From Pantoea vagans (GTDB lineage Bacteria > Pseudomonadota > Gammaproteobacteria > Enterobacterales > Enterobacteriaceae), in NCBI RefSeq assembly GCF_004792415.1, contig NZ_CP038853.1:2046001-2110000 (forward strand): DNA of 64,000 bases, written 5' to 3'. The position numbers and the translations under genes were made by a program. Of the stretch, positions 9,202 to 17,258 are shown piece after piece (within the stretch, counting starts at the first letter, position 1; every line of letters starts with the position of its first letter). The notes beneath the pieces are model-generated. The model did no database searches and had not been told where the DNA came from. It saw only the letters and a list, made by a program, of their open reading frames with translations.

Positions 9202-10383
9202 ATGAAAATTGGAATTACGAATAACCAGTATCCGGAGCAACGTAATATCTTAGTTAATCCGGAAAACGAATATATAAATCTGAAAAAGAGCAATCTGTTC
9301 TATTTTATTAATCCGTTACGCACCCGATTACTTAAAAAGAATAAAACCTTTGTCTTTCAGCCTGTGCCTTTTTCCGGGGCATCGCGGGCTGACATCCTTC
9401 ACCTGTTCAACGAAGTTGCGATTACTCAGCAGAAGTGGGTTGCCTCGTTTGAAACTGAACTGCCGCGCGTGCTGCCGGTGGCGGGTGTCGCCAAGCAGGA
9501 CAATCCCGAGCTGAAACGGCTTGTTCCTTATCTGTTAAAAGATAACTGTCTGGGGCTGATTGCCATCTCAGACGCCACGCTGAACATCCAGATGAAACTG
9601 TTCAAACCGGATGTTGCGCAGCAAATCCGCCGTAAAACCCTGGTGCTGCATCCGCCGCAAAAGCTGTTCGTTCAGCAAAAAACGCCGCGTCAGCCAGGTG
9701 TCCTGAAGCTGATTTTTGCCGGCAATGAGTTCTACCGTAAAGGCGGGGCGGAAGTGGTGCTGGCAATCAGTGAGCTGATTGAAGAGCACCGGCTGGATGA
9801 GTCGCAGCTGGACCTGCAGCTGATTGGCGATCTCACCAAACGTCGCAACGTTGCTCATCGTCAGTTCCAGGATGATGATGCTTTCTGTCGCGACATTGAG
9901 AACCGCATCAAGCGCTATCGCTGCATTACGCATCATTCACAGATGGAAAACAGTGCGCTGATGCAGCTGTTCCGTCAGAGCGATGCCGGACTGTTACCGA
10001 CCTGGCAGGAGACTTACGGTTTCTCCGTGCTGGAGATGCAGGCCAATGGCTGTCCGGTCATCACCAGCAACGTGCGTGCGCTGCCGGAGATCAATCCTGC
10101 CAATGCGGGCTGGGTGATTGCGAGTCCGCTGAACGCCGATCGCGAATACAGCATCACCTCGGCGGAGCAAAAATCGCAGCTGCGCCGGTCGCTGGTGGAC
10201 GGGCTGAAATCGACGCTGCTCGCCATCATTGAACGTCCTGAAATATTGCAGGAGAAAGGGGAAGCGGCCATTCTGCGCATCAAAGAGCAGCATGACACCC
10301 AGCGTTATATCGCCCGGCTCAACGATATCTATAGCCGTGGCGTGATGAATGTCACTCAACACCCTCCTGTTGTCTCAATTTGA
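9202..10383 (+). CDS. Glycosyltransferase, GT4-like (GT-B fold)
   Basis: Predicted cytoplasmic sugar transferase of the large group-1 (GT4-like) family; donor and acceptor are unknown. The 393 residues show the C-terminal donor-site pattern ETYGFSVLEMQANGCPV (the E-x7-E motif, near residues 270-290) and a preceding FAGNEFYRKGGAEVVL loop typical of GT-B enzymes. The N terminus (MKIGITNNQYPEQ) resembles enzymes that bind lipid or capsule acceptors only in a general way. ATG at 9202 with GGAAG six bases upstream. It stands alone, not in a polysaccharide cluster, with a long AT-rich upstream region. No signal peptide. Confidence 0.82.
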   Translation: MKIGITNNQYPEQRNILVNPENEYINLKKSNLFYFINPLRTRLLKKNKTFVFQPVPFSGASRADILHLFNEVAITQQKWVASFETELPRVLPVAGVAKQDNPELKRLVPYLLKDNCLGLIAISDATLNIQMKLFKPDVAQQIRRKTLVLHPPQKLFVQQKTPRQPGVLKLIFAGNEFYRKGGAEVVLAISELIEEHRLDESQLDLQLIGDLTKRRNVAHRQFQDDDAFCRDIENRIKRYRCITHHSQMENSALMQLFRQSDAGLLPTWQETYGFSVLEMQANGCPVITSNVRALPEINPANAGWVIASPLNADREYSITSAEQKSQLRRSLVDGLKSTLLAIIERPEILQEKGEAAILRIKEQHDTQRYIARLNDIYSRGVMNVTQHPPVVSI

Positions 10384-10450
10384 TGAGATTTCTCTGACGG
10401 CACGCGCCAGACTGGCCATACTTAGTGCTGCGTACCTCAGGAGAAATGTT

Positions 10451-10696
10451 ATGAAAATTATCCTCACTCTGCTGCTGTCCGGATTACTGGGCAGCAGCGC
10501 TTTCGCTCAGCCTGCACCGCTTTTTCCGGCCCGCGCGCCGCTGGCGCAGTTGACCCCCGTTGCTGATCGCTGCGATCTCTCCACCTGTCAGACCAATTGC
10601 TACGTAGAGCAGTCCCACTGCAACACCCGGGATAGCGGTGCCTGTAGCTCAAAGGCGCAGATGTGCGTACAGGCCTGTTCCAGCCAGTGTAAATAA
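10451..10696 (+). CDS. Small secreted cysteine-rich protein, function unknown
   Basis: An 81-residue protein I do not recognise. Residues 1-19 form a clear Sec signal peptide (MKIILTLLLSGLLGSSAFA, cut after AFA). The mature part is about 60 residues with eight cysteines in the near-symmetric pattern C-x4-C-x3-C-x6-C-x7-C-x6-C-x3-C-x3-C, compatible with a disulfide-pinned helical hairpin in the periplasm. The start at 10451 follows CAGGAG and is chosen over an in-frame ATG at 10349 that would bury the signal peptide. It lies 30 bases before the beta-lactamase gene in the same direction, so they may be co-transcribed. Gene existence is well supported; function is open. Confidence 0.72.
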   Translation: MKIILTLLLSGLLGSSAFAQPAPLFPARAPLAQLTPVADRCDLSTCQTNCYVEQSHCNTRDSGACSSKAQMCVQACSSQCK

Positions 10697-10726
10697 TTCG
10701 ATTCAGTGAAGAACGCATAGTTAATA

Positions 10727-11881
10727 ATGAAAAAGCCATTGTTTTACCTTGCTTTATTTTCTCTCTCTGCCAGCTGTGTTGCCGCCGATCTCTCCTCACA
10801 GCAGGTCACTTCTCTGGTTAAAGCCGCGATCGAACCGCTGATGGAGCAGCAGACGATCCCCGGCATGTCGGTGGCGGTGCTTTACAAGGGCCGGGCGCAG
10901 TTTGTGAACCTCGGCGTGGCCGATCCTGAGTCACGCCGGCGGGTCACAGAAAACACGCTGTTTGAACTGGGGTCGGTGAGTAAAACCTTTACCGGCACCC
11001 TGGCCGGGGTCATGATCCGCAACGGCGAAATACGCCTTAGCGATCCGGTGCAGAAGCGCTGGCCACAGCTGACCGGTGAGCAGTGGCGTCCGGTGCGCAT
11101 GCTGCATCTGGCGACCTATACCGCAGGTGGCCTGCCGTTACAGCTGCCTGATGAGGTTACCGATCAGGCTTCGCTGCTCCGCTTTTATCAAAACTGGCAG
11201 CCAACGGCAGCACCCGGTTTGCAGCGCCAGTACTCTAACGCCAGTATCGGTCTGTTTGGCTCGCTGATGGTGAAGGGCGATTATGAGCAGGCGATGGAGC
11301 GACATGTGTTCCAGCCGCTGCGCCTGACGCGCACGTACATTACCGTGCCGCCGTCGATGATGCTCAACTATGCGTGGGGCTACAAAAATGGCCAGCCGGT
11401 GCGGGTTTCGCCCGGCATGCTTGATGCGGAAGCGTATGGCATTAAATCCACCGCGCGGGACATGCTCACTTTTATGCAGGCGAACATCGATCCAAACCGT
11501 TTATCGGCGGGCAATGCGGTGCTGCGGAATGCCATCCGTACGGCGCAGTCGCGCTACTTCAACGTCGGCAGTCTCTATCAGGGGCTGGGCTGGGAGATCT
11601 ACGACTGGCCCGTCGATGCTGAGACGCTGCTCAGGGACAACGATAATGCTGTTGCGCTAAAGCCGCGTCCGGCCACGCAGGTTAATCCGGTCGGGCCATC
11701 GCAGCGCGCCAGCTGGGTGCATAAAACCGGTGCCACCAGGGGTTTTGGTGCCTATATCGCCTTTATTTCAGAGCAGAACAGCGGCATCGTTTTACTTGCC
11801 AACAAAAATTACCCCAATCCGCTTCGCATCAGGGTGGCGTGGCAGATTCTGCAGGCGCTCCAGCAGGGGACTCCGGAATAA
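10727..11881 (+). CDS. Class C (AmpC-type) beta-lactamase
   Basis: Periplasmic serine hydrolase that opens beta-lactam rings. The 384 residues begin with a signal peptide (about residues 1-20, ending VAA) and carry all three active-site elements of class C: S83-VS-K86 (nucleophile and general base), Y169-SN, and K333-TG. The SVSKTFTGTLAG and GIVLLANKNYPNP segments are typical of AmpC, and the length fits the class (about 380). The ribosome binding site before 10727 is weak. There is no divergent ampR; the upstream neighbour is the cysteine-rich small protein, so AmpR-type induction encoded at this locus is not expected. Resistance level cannot be judged from sequence. Confidence 0.92.
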   Translation: MKKPLFYLALFSLSASCVAADLSSQQVTSLVKAAIEPLMEQQTIPGMSVAVLYKGRAQFVNLGVADPESRRRVTENTLFELGSVSKTFTGTLAGVMIRNGEIRLSDPVQKRWPQLTGEQWRPVRMLHLATYTAGGLPLQLPDEVTDQASLLRFYQNWQPTAAPGLQRQYSNASIGLFGSLMVKGDYEQAMERHVFQPLRLTRTYITVPPSMMLNYAWGYKNGQPVRVSPGMLDAEAYGIKSTARDMLTFMQANIDPNRLSAGNAVLRNAIRTAQSRYFNVGSLYQGLGWEIYDWPVDAETLLRDNDNAVALKPRPATQVNPVGPSQRASWVHKTGATRGFGAYIAFISEQNSGIVLLANKNYPNPLRIRVAWQILQALQQGTPE

Positions 11882-11891
11882 AACACCTTAC

Positions 11892-11913
11892 GCCTGCTCA
11901 GGCCGGAGCAGGC
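11892..11913 (+). terminator. Possible terminator after the beta-lactamase gene
   Basis: Perfect 8-base stem gcctgctc/gagcaggc with a six-base loop, 10 bases after the stop. The following bases are only weakly T-rich, so termination efficiency is uncertain. Confidence 0.45.
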
Positions 11914-11922
11914 TGGCACATT

Positions 11923-11959
11923 CTGTTCATTTGCGCTAAAATAAAAATCAAATGAACAG
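11923..11959. promoter_or_regulatory. Palindromic operator of the Xre/RES pair
   Basis: Perfect 11-base inverted repeat, ctgttcatttg (11923-11933) and caaatgaacag (11949-11959), separated by 15 AT-rich bases (gctaaaataaaa region) that likely include the -10. The right arm runs into the ribosome binding site of the antitoxin. Its position fits autorepression by the toxin-antitoxin complex. Confidence 0.7.
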
Positions 11960-11969
11960 GAGGGCTGCT

Positions 11970-12422
11970 ATGTCCATCGCCATCTACACACCCACTCAGC
12001 ATCAGCCTGACCGTTCGCTACTTCACGCCCTGAATCTGCCGGAAACGCTGCCTGATGCACACCAGCGTATTGCAACAGGATTCAGCAGCGGCGTACTGAA
12101 ACGCACCGCGTCATTGTCCACTTTTGACGAGGGCTGGCTCTGCCGTCTGGCGGGCATCGATCGCACCACATATAACCGTAAAGTCAAAGATCCGCAGCAG
12201 ACCTTCTCGCCCGATCAGAGCGGACGGATCTATATGCTGATCCGCGTCCTTTCTGCCGCCAGCAAACTGTTTCGTGACGACAGAGAGCGGCTGGTACAGT
12301 GGCTGGAAACGCCCGCCAAAGCGCTGGGCGGTAAAAAACCGGCTGAGATGACCACCACGGTGGCCGGTGCTGAAGCGGTGATTAACCTGATTGGTCAGCT
12401 TGAGCATGGCGTGATCACCTGA
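11970..12422 (+). CDS. Xre/MbcA/ParS-type antitoxin
   Basis: Antitoxin of a type II Xre-RES system; it should bind and block the RES toxin encoded next and repress its own promoter. 150 residues: an N-terminal Xre-like DNA-binding region (LCRLAGIDRTTYNRKV, with positions preceding it likely helical) and a C-terminal toxin-binding domain ending AEAVINLIGQLEHGVIT, the DUF2384-type region with the LETPAKALGGKKPAEM signature. Start at 11970 has CAGGAGG six bases upstream, better than the ATG at 11952, which lies in the operator arm. The stop TGA shares its last base with the toxin ATG, so translation is coupled. Confidence 0.9.
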   Translation: MSIAIYTPTQHQPDRSLLHALNLPETLPDAHQRIATGFSSGVLKRTASLSTFDEGWLCRLAGIDRTTYNRKVKDPQQTFSPDQSGRIYMLIRVLSAASKLFRDDRERLVQWLETPAKALGGKKPAEMTTTVAGAEAVINLIGQLEHGVIT

Positions 12423-12919
12423 TGGCGGTGCCTTTCTTTCGCCTGGTGAAGCGTGAGTATGCGATGACCGCCTTTGATGGGTTCGGTGCCCGTACCTATG
12501 GCGGGCGCTGGAATTCTGTGGGAACGGTCTGTGTCTACATGGGATCGAGCCGGGCGCTCTGTGTGCTGGAGGCGCTGGTGCACCTCACCATTCAGGATCT
12601 GGCGCACGACTACGCAATGCTGGCGATTAACGTACCGGAATCACTGATCACCGAGCTTTCACTGGGGGCATTACCCGCTGACTGGCAGGCCGATCCTGCG
12701 CCATCTTCTACCCGACAAATTGGTGATGACTGGCTCGCCAGCCCGGACAACGGCCTGGTGCTGAAGGTGCCGAGCACGCTGACGGGTGAATGGAACGCGC
12801 TGTTCAATCCCCGTCATCCGGCAGCGGCTGGCATCATCAGTAAAGTGGTGGTGGAACCGTTTTTCTTCGACCCGCGCTTCGGGCTGCACCGGGACGCCGG
12901 TTCCCCGACCGCCCAGTAA
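12422..12919 (+). CDS. RES-domain toxin (NAD+-degrading family)
   Basis: Toxin of the Xre-RES pair. Characterised RES toxins degrade NAD+ and stop growth; ParT relatives ADP-ribosylate a metabolic enzyme. The 165 residues contain the RES fold landmarks: RLVKREYAMTAFDGFGA, YGGRWNSVGTVCVYMGSS (conserved Arg), ALCVLEALVHL (conserved Glu) and the C-terminal NPRHPAAAGI segment; a Ser near the C-terminal third completes the name-giving triad but I cannot assign it by eye. Overlaps the antitoxin stop by one base. It is convergent with the GH15 gene, only nine bases apart, with no terminator between them. Confidence 0.9.
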   Translation: MAVPFFRLVKREYAMTAFDGFGARTYGGRWNSVGTVCVYMGSSRALCVLEALVHLTIQDLAHDYAMLAINVPESLITELSLGALPADWQADPAPSSTRQIGDDWLASPDNGLVLKVPSTLTGEWNALFNPRHPAAAGIISKVVVEPFFFDPRFGLHRDAGSPTAQ

Positions 12920-12928
12920 CACCACTCA

Positions 12929-14752
12929 TCACGCTGTCGCCTGCGATTCTGATAACGCCTGCGCCGCGCAAATCAGCGCCAGATGGCTTAGTCCCTGCGG
13001 CATATTGCCGCGCCAGCTCTGACTGCGGACGTCATACATCTCATTGAAGATATCGACGTTACCGTGGCCGTCCAGCGTTGCCAGAATCTCCTGCATCGCC
13101 TGTTCTGCCTGGTCTGTTTCGCCCATCTCTGCCCAGGCTTCCACCAGCCAGAAGGCGCAGGCAAGAAAGGTACTCTCTTCCTCTCTGACGCCGCTGTAGC
13201 GATAGAGCATGGCGCTGCCGTCGCCCAGCGCCTGCTGAATCGCGCGGTAGGTCGAGAGCATCCGCTCTGGATTGACCGCATTGCCGTAGCTGTGAACCAG
13301 CGCCAGCGATGCGTCGAGACGATCGTCGCTGCCCGCGTAGAAGAGATAAGCCTGTTTCTGTTCTGACCAGCAGTGCGACTCAATCCAGTCACGGATGCGA
13401 TCACGTTCCCGCTGCCAGCGCCCCAGCCACGTCGGTTCGATATGCTGGCTTTCGGCCAGGGCGACCGCCCGGTCCAGCGCCAACCAGCAGGCCATCTTGG
13501 AGTGGGTGTAGTGTTGCAGCTCCGGCAGTTCCCAGATGCCGCAATCTTTCTGCCGCCAGTGATCGGCGCAGCAGTTTGCCAGCTCGCCCAGCATGCGCGA
13601 GGTGGTGATATCCAGCACGTGTCCCGCTTCAATAAAGTGCTGTGCGGTGACCAGCAAGTCGCCATACATGCTGAGCTGCAGCTGGTCGCGTGCGTTGTTG
13701 CCAACCCGCACCGGCTGAGAGTTTTTATAGCCGCTCAGCGGCGGATAACGTTCGGCGGGCACCTCATCACCGTTCAGGGCATAGCAGGCGCGCAGCCTGA
13801 CGCCGTGACGTATTATGGTCTGTGACAGCCAGGAAAAGGCCGCCTTACAATCTTCCAGCGCCCCGATATAGACGAACGCTTTAATAATCAGGCAGGCGTC
13901 GCGCACCCAGGCGTAGCGGTAATCATAATTTTTCTCGCCGCCGATCCCTTCCGGTAAAGAGGTCGTTGCGGCAGCCGCCAGCGCGCCGGTCGGCGAGTAC
14001 CAGAGAAACTTCAGCGACAGGGCAGAGCGCTTCACCAGTGCCGGATAGCTGCCCGCGTAGCTCAGGCTCTCCACCCAGTTGGTCCAGCCGGTGTGACTGG
14101 TTTCAATCCGCTGATCGATAGCCTCCAGTGGCGGCACCGCCAGCGGCTCTTTTTCGGTTACCAGCAACGCGCAAAGCGATCGGGAACCGGCCGTCGTGCG
14201 CAGCGTGGCGCAGACCTGCTCGTCATCCAGCTCGGTTATCTGAATATCATCGCTGGTGCGGAACATCGCCATGATCTCCGCGATGTGAAAGACCTTGCCT
14301 TTCTCATTATCAGCCACCCAGGGCGAACGGGTTTCGGCGGCAGTGCCGAAGCGCAGGGTGATCGCTAATTCCACCTCACCGCTGACGCCCTCAATGCGGC
14401 GTGCCAGTTCACACCATGGCAGACGGCCCGCCAGCGTGCTGTTGATGGATTCAGTCAGCAGCACGCTGCCGCTGTCCGTCTCAAAACGGGTTTCCAGCAC
14501 ATTGCTGTTGTCACGGTAGCGGCGCGAAACCTGATAGGGCGTGCGCGGCACGATCTGAAAGTAGCCACCGAGTCCGGCATCGAGCAGGCGATCAAACAGC
14601 GGTTTCGCGTCGAGATTAGGCGCGCACCACCAGTCAATCGCCCCATCCGGCGCGATCAGCGCCACCGAACGGCCTTCACCTATGGCGGCATAATCACCCA
14701 GACCCGCAAAGCCATCTTCTCTGATCGGCGAATGAAAGATCGGGTTTTCCAT
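12929..14752 (-). CDS. GH15 family glycosidase (glucoamylase/trehalase-like)
   Basis: Predicted cytoplasmic (alpha/alpha)6-barrel glycosidase of family GH15, which includes glucoamylases and the bacterial/archaeal trehalases; the substrate here is not established. 607 residues: an N-terminal beta-sandwich domain (IGEGRSVALIAPDGAIDWWC, the usual opening of this family) and a barrel domain with NYDYRYAWVRDACL near residue 275 and the acid-residue region REEESTFLACAFWLVEAW near residue 520. The ATG at 14752 follows AAGGA by about seven bases; an upstream in-frame ATG at 14809 overlaps the neighbouring terminator and is unlikely. No signal peptide. Pantoea-type genomes often carry this gene near stress functions, which is context only. 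Confidence 0.87.
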   Translation of the reverse strand: MENPIFHSPIREDGFAGLGDYAAIGEGRSVALIAPDGAIDWWCAPNLDAKPLFDRLLDAGLGGYFQIVPRTPYQVSRRYRDNSNVLETRFETDSGSVLLTESINSTLAGRLPWCELARRIEGVSGEVELAITLRFGTAAETRSPWVADNEKGKVFHIAEIMAMFRTSDDIQITELDDEQVCATLRTTAGSRSLCALLVTEKEPLAVPPLEAIDQRIETSHTGWTNWVESLSYAGSYPALVKRSALSLKFLWYSPTGALAAAATTSLPEGIGGEKNYDYRYAWVRDACLIIKAFVYIGALEDCKAAFSWLSQTIIRHGVRLRACYALNGDEVPAERYPPLSGYKNSQPVRVGNNARDQLQLSMYGDLLVTAQHFIEAGHVLDITTSRMLGELANCCADHWRQKDCGIWELPELQHYTHSKMACWLALDRAVALAESQHIEPTWLGRWQRERDRIRDWIESHCWSEQKQAYLFYAGSDDRLDASLALVHSYGNAVNPERMLSTYRAIQQALGDGSAMLYRYSGVREEESTFLACAFWLVEAWAEMGETDQAEQAMQEILATLDGHGNVDIFNEMYDVRSQSWRGNMPQGLSHLALICAAQALSESQATA

Positions 14753-14807
14753 GGTCTGCTTCCTTATTTCACGGTAACGGGAATTCTTCTGTGGGCAAAA
14801 GCGGGAC

Positions 14808-14834
14808 AAAAAAATGGCCGCGTTATGCGGCCAT
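14808..14834 (-). terminator. Intrinsic terminator of the YghA-like gene
   Basis: Read on the minus strand: atggccgc, five-base loop, gcggccat, then seven T. It ends the dehydrogenase transcript and separates it from the GH15 gene downstream. Confidence 0.88.
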
Positions 14835-14844
14835 CAGAGACAAT

Positions 14845-15738
14845 TTACAGCGTGCCGGTGCCGCCATCCGAGCACCAGACCTGACCGGAAGAGTAACTGC
14901 TCTCGGTTGAGGCCAGAGTGACGTAGAGCGGGGCGATCTCAACCGGCTGGCCCGGACGGCCCATCGGGGAATCTGCACCAAACTGTTTCACTTTTTCCAT
15001 CGGCTGTCCGCCGCTCGACTGCAACACGGTCCAGTATGGGCCAGGTGCTACGGCGTTAACCCGGATACCATCGCCACCCAGCTGCTTCGCCAGGGATTTA
15101 GTAAAGGCGACGATGGCTGCTTTCGTCTGCGCATAGTCGAGCAGAATATCGCTGGGTTTAAACGCCTGTACTGACGAGGTATTAATAATCGATGCACCGC
15201 GTGGCAGATATTCCAGCGCTGCTTTGGTGATCCAGAACATCGCATAAACGTTAGTTTTAAACGTCGCGTCAAAATCTTCCGTACTCAGGGTACGAATGGA
15301 CTCATTAAATTGCTGACGACCGGCGTTATTAACCAGAATATCCAGACCGCCTAATTTATCCGCAGCGTCTTTCACCAGCTGCTGACAGAATTCTTCAGAA
15401 CGAATGTCGCCGGGAATAGCGAAAACTTTACGGCCTTCCGCTTCGATTAATTTAACGACTTCATCAGCGTCGGGCTGTTCTTCGGGCAGATAGTTAATCA
15501 CCACGTCTGCACCTTCACGGGCATAAGCGATAGCCACTGCGCGGCCAATACCGGAGTCACCGCCCGTAATCAGCGCCTTGCGGCCGGTCAGTCGGCCAGT
15601 ACCGCGGTAGCTGGTTTCACCGTGGTCCGGAACCGGGATCATCTTGCTGGCCAGGCCTGGTGCCTGTTGTGGCTGGTCCTCAAACGGAGGCTTAGGAAAG
15701 TGATCCAGATCGAGCGTCTTGTTAGTTGGTGTAGCCAT
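14845..15738 (-). CDS. SDR family oxidoreductase, YghA-like
   Basis: NAD(P)-dependent short-chain dehydrogenase resembling E. coli YghA; the physiological substrate is unknown. 297 residues: a YghA-type N-terminal tail rich in Pro (FPKPPFEDQPQQAPG), the cofactor motif TGGDSGIGRA near residue 55, NNAGRQ, the catalytic Ser in INTSSVQAF and Y-x3-K in DYAQTKAAIV, then AVAPGPYWT. The start at 15738 is preceded by AAGGAG at good spacing and fits the family; an ATG at 15819 lies beyond the CRP site. The promoter region holds a near-perfect CRP site at 15787-15802, so the gene is probably catabolite-controlled. Confidence 0.9.
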   Translation of the reverse strand: MATPTNKTLDLDHFPKPPFEDQPQQAPGLASKMIPVPDHGETSYRGTGRLTGRKALITGGDSGIGRAVAIAYAREGADVVINYLPEEQPDADEVVKLIEAEGRKVFAIPGDIRSEEFCQQLVKDAADKLGGLDILVNNAGRQQFNESIRTLSTEDFDATFKTNVYAMFWITKAALEYLPRGASIINTSSVQAFKPSDILLDYAQTKAAIVAFTKSLAKQLGGDGIRVNAVAPGPYWTVLQSSGGQPMEKVKQFGADSPMGRPGQPVEIAPLYVTLASTESSYSSGQVWCSDGGTGTL

Positions 15739-15786
15739 TGTATGCTCCTTGAACAGAGTTATCTGAGACATTAAGCCTGGCACAAA

Positions 15787-15802
15787 TGTGATATTTGTCA
15801 CA
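15787..15802. promoter_or_regulatory. Consensus CRP site upstream of the YghA-like gene
   Basis: Perfect TGTGA-N6-TCACA with A/T flanks (aaa before, tct after). Centred 56 bases upstream of the minus-strand ATG. A GATAAC at 15758-15763 would serve as -10 and place CRP near -41, the class II activator position. Confidence 0.78.
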
Positions 15803-15989
15803 TCTGACTGCTGATTCATTGAGCAGGTAAAACCAGAAGAACTTAATAATGCAGATAAAGCGTAGTCAGGAAATCGGTATTGTGTGCTGCACTGTCCGAT
15901 TATTTTTCAGAGGAGGCAGGGAATAATTAAAGCGAAGCGTAAAAACGGCTGGGGATTATTTCAGTACGTGAAATGTTCCGGCTGAAAAT

Positions 15990-16010
15990 AAAAAAGGGCG
16001 GTTAACCACC
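15990..16010 (-). terminator. Terminator of the LacI-family gene
   Basis: On the minus strand: ggtgg, loop ttaa, ccgcc, then six T. The stop codon lies in the loop. The stem is short, but the T tract is good. Confidence 0.6.
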
Positions 16011-17036
16011 GCGTACCGAACCGCGCCAGACCACATCGACCGCATATATTCTGCGCTCCTGCTGCTGTTCATTTTTGGGTGTTAATGTTTCCGGTTGCGC
16101 TTCCGTCTCCACCAGCCAGGCAATGGCATCGCGGGCAAACTGCTCCACCGGCTGCGCAAAGGTGGTGAGGTTGTACGAGGACCAGCCCGACTGCGGAATG
16201 TTGTCATGTCCCATGATGCAGAGATCCTCCGGAATGCGCAGCGCAAAGCGGTGACGCGCCTCATCCATAAAGCCGCAGGCGAGCAGGTCGGTAGCACAGT
16301 AAACCGCATCCGGGCGAATGTTACGCGTCAGCAGACGCTGGGCCAGAATCTGGCCGCTTTCATAGGAGGTGGTGCCAAAGCGTTCTAACTGAACCGTAAC
16401 GCCTGCGTTCTGCGCTGCCGCCAGAAAATCGGCTTCGCGCTTCAGCAGGCTCGGCGTGCCCGCCAGCGAATTCACAAAGGCGATGCGATGGCAGCCCGCC
16501 CGGACAAAAGCGTTAACCGCCATTTCAGCGGCAGGGCGGGAGTCGAGATTAATATTGAGCGTACCGGGCAGGGATTCGTCGCGGTTAATCAGCACCAGAT
16601 GCTGACCATGTTTATAGCAGAGCCGGGTAATGCCGCTGTCCGGCATGCCGGAGAGAATGATAGAGGCGTCGGCACGGAAATTAATCGCCTGCTGCAGTGC
16701 GTCGGAAACCCGCGCATCCGAGCGGTCGGTGTTGATCAGCATCGCCACTTTTCCCGCTTCCTGCAGATACTGGGTCATCCAGCGCACCAGACTGGCACGG
16801 TAGGGCGTGTCCACCTCGGAGGCGATTAAGCAGACAATGCCGCTGCGGTTGCGTACGAGGCCGCGAGCCAGATGATTGACGTGATAGCCCAGCTCTTCAG
16901 CCGCTTTCATCACCCGCTGACGGGTGGACTCCGACACGCTGGCCCCTTCTGTAAAGGTGCGTGAGACCGCTGACCGGGAGACGCCCGCCCGGTCAGCCAC
17001 ATCCTGCGCACTCACTACCGCTTTAAGCTGCTGCAT
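16002..17036 (-). CDS. LacI family transcriptional repressor
   Basis: Predicted sugar- or sugar-phosphate-responsive repressor of the divergent transporter operon. 344 residues: LacI-type helix-turn-helix (SAQDVADRAGVSRSAVSRTF, residues 7-26) and hinge helix region NHLARGLVRN, then a periplasmic-binding-protein-like effector domain ending RRIYAVDVVWRGS. The start at 17036 is preceded by GAGGAAA; the in-frame start at 17087 is rejected because the HTH should sit at the N terminus. Two similar palindromes (17081-17098 and 17203-17220) in the 222-base divergent region are its likely operators, one near its own promoter and one just past the operon promoter. Confidence 0.9.
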   Translation of the reverse strand: MQQLKAVVSAQDVADRAGVSRSAVSRTFTEGASVSESTRQRVMKAAEELGYHVNHLARGLVRNRSGIVCLIASEVDTPYRASLVRWMTQYLQEAGKVAMLINTDRSDARVSDALQQAINFRADASIILSGMPDSGITRLCYKHGQHLVLINRDESLPGTLNINLDSRPAAEMAVNAFVRAGCHRIAFVNSLAGTPSLLKREADFLAAAQNAGVTVQLERFGTTSYESGQILAQRLLTRNIRPDAVYCATDLLACGFMDEARHRFALRIPEDLCIMGHDNIPQSGWSSYNLTTFAQPVEQFARDAIAWLVETEAQPETLTPKNEQQQERRIYAVDVVWRGSVRGG

Positions 17037-17080
17037 CTTTTTTCCTCGCCCCTGTGTTGCCTGCACTGAGTCTGCCTGAA

Positions 17081-17098
17081 TTTGCAAGGCTGTGCAAA
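17081..17098. promoter_or_regulatory. Candidate LacI-family operator 1
   Basis: TTTGCAAG-GC-TGTGCAAA, sharing the right arm and most of the left arm with the palindrome at 17203. It lies 45 bases upstream of the repressor ATG and would give autoregulation, and looping with the second site 122 bases away. Confidence 0.65.
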
Positions 17099-17161
17099 GG
17101 ATGCCTGTACGCCAGATGTTTCAAATTTGTGACAGAGCCTGACAATTGCACAACAACTCAA

Positions 17162-17190
17162 TTGACAGTGTCGCCGGGTCGCCGTACTAC
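17162..17190 (+). promoter_or_regulatory. Sigma-70 promoter of the AfuABC-like operon
   Basis: TTGACA at 17162-17167, exactly 17 bases, then TACTAC at 17185-17190. A consensus -35 with a moderate -10, directly upstream of operator 2. Confidence 0.65.
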
Positions 17191-17202
17191 TTTGCTCATA
17201 CC

Positions 17203-17220
17203 TTTGCACACATGTGCAAA
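17203..17220. promoter_or_regulatory. Candidate LacI-family operator 2
   Basis: Perfect 8-base arms TTTGCACA-CA-TGTGCAAA. It starts about 13 bases after the -10 hexamer, the classic position for blocking transcription start, and ends 38 bases before the binding-protein ATG. Confidence 0.72.
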
Positions 17221-17258
17221 AGCTGGCGCACCTGCGTCATCCAGCCCAGGAGAACACC

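Noticed and set aside
9010..9240. 76-codon minus-strand frame before the glycosyltransferase
   Set aside because: Overlaps the glycosyltransferase start and its promoter region; no motif.
12919..12929. Terminator between the RES toxin and GH15 genes
   Set aside because: Only nine bases separate the two stops and no stem-loop with T tract is present.
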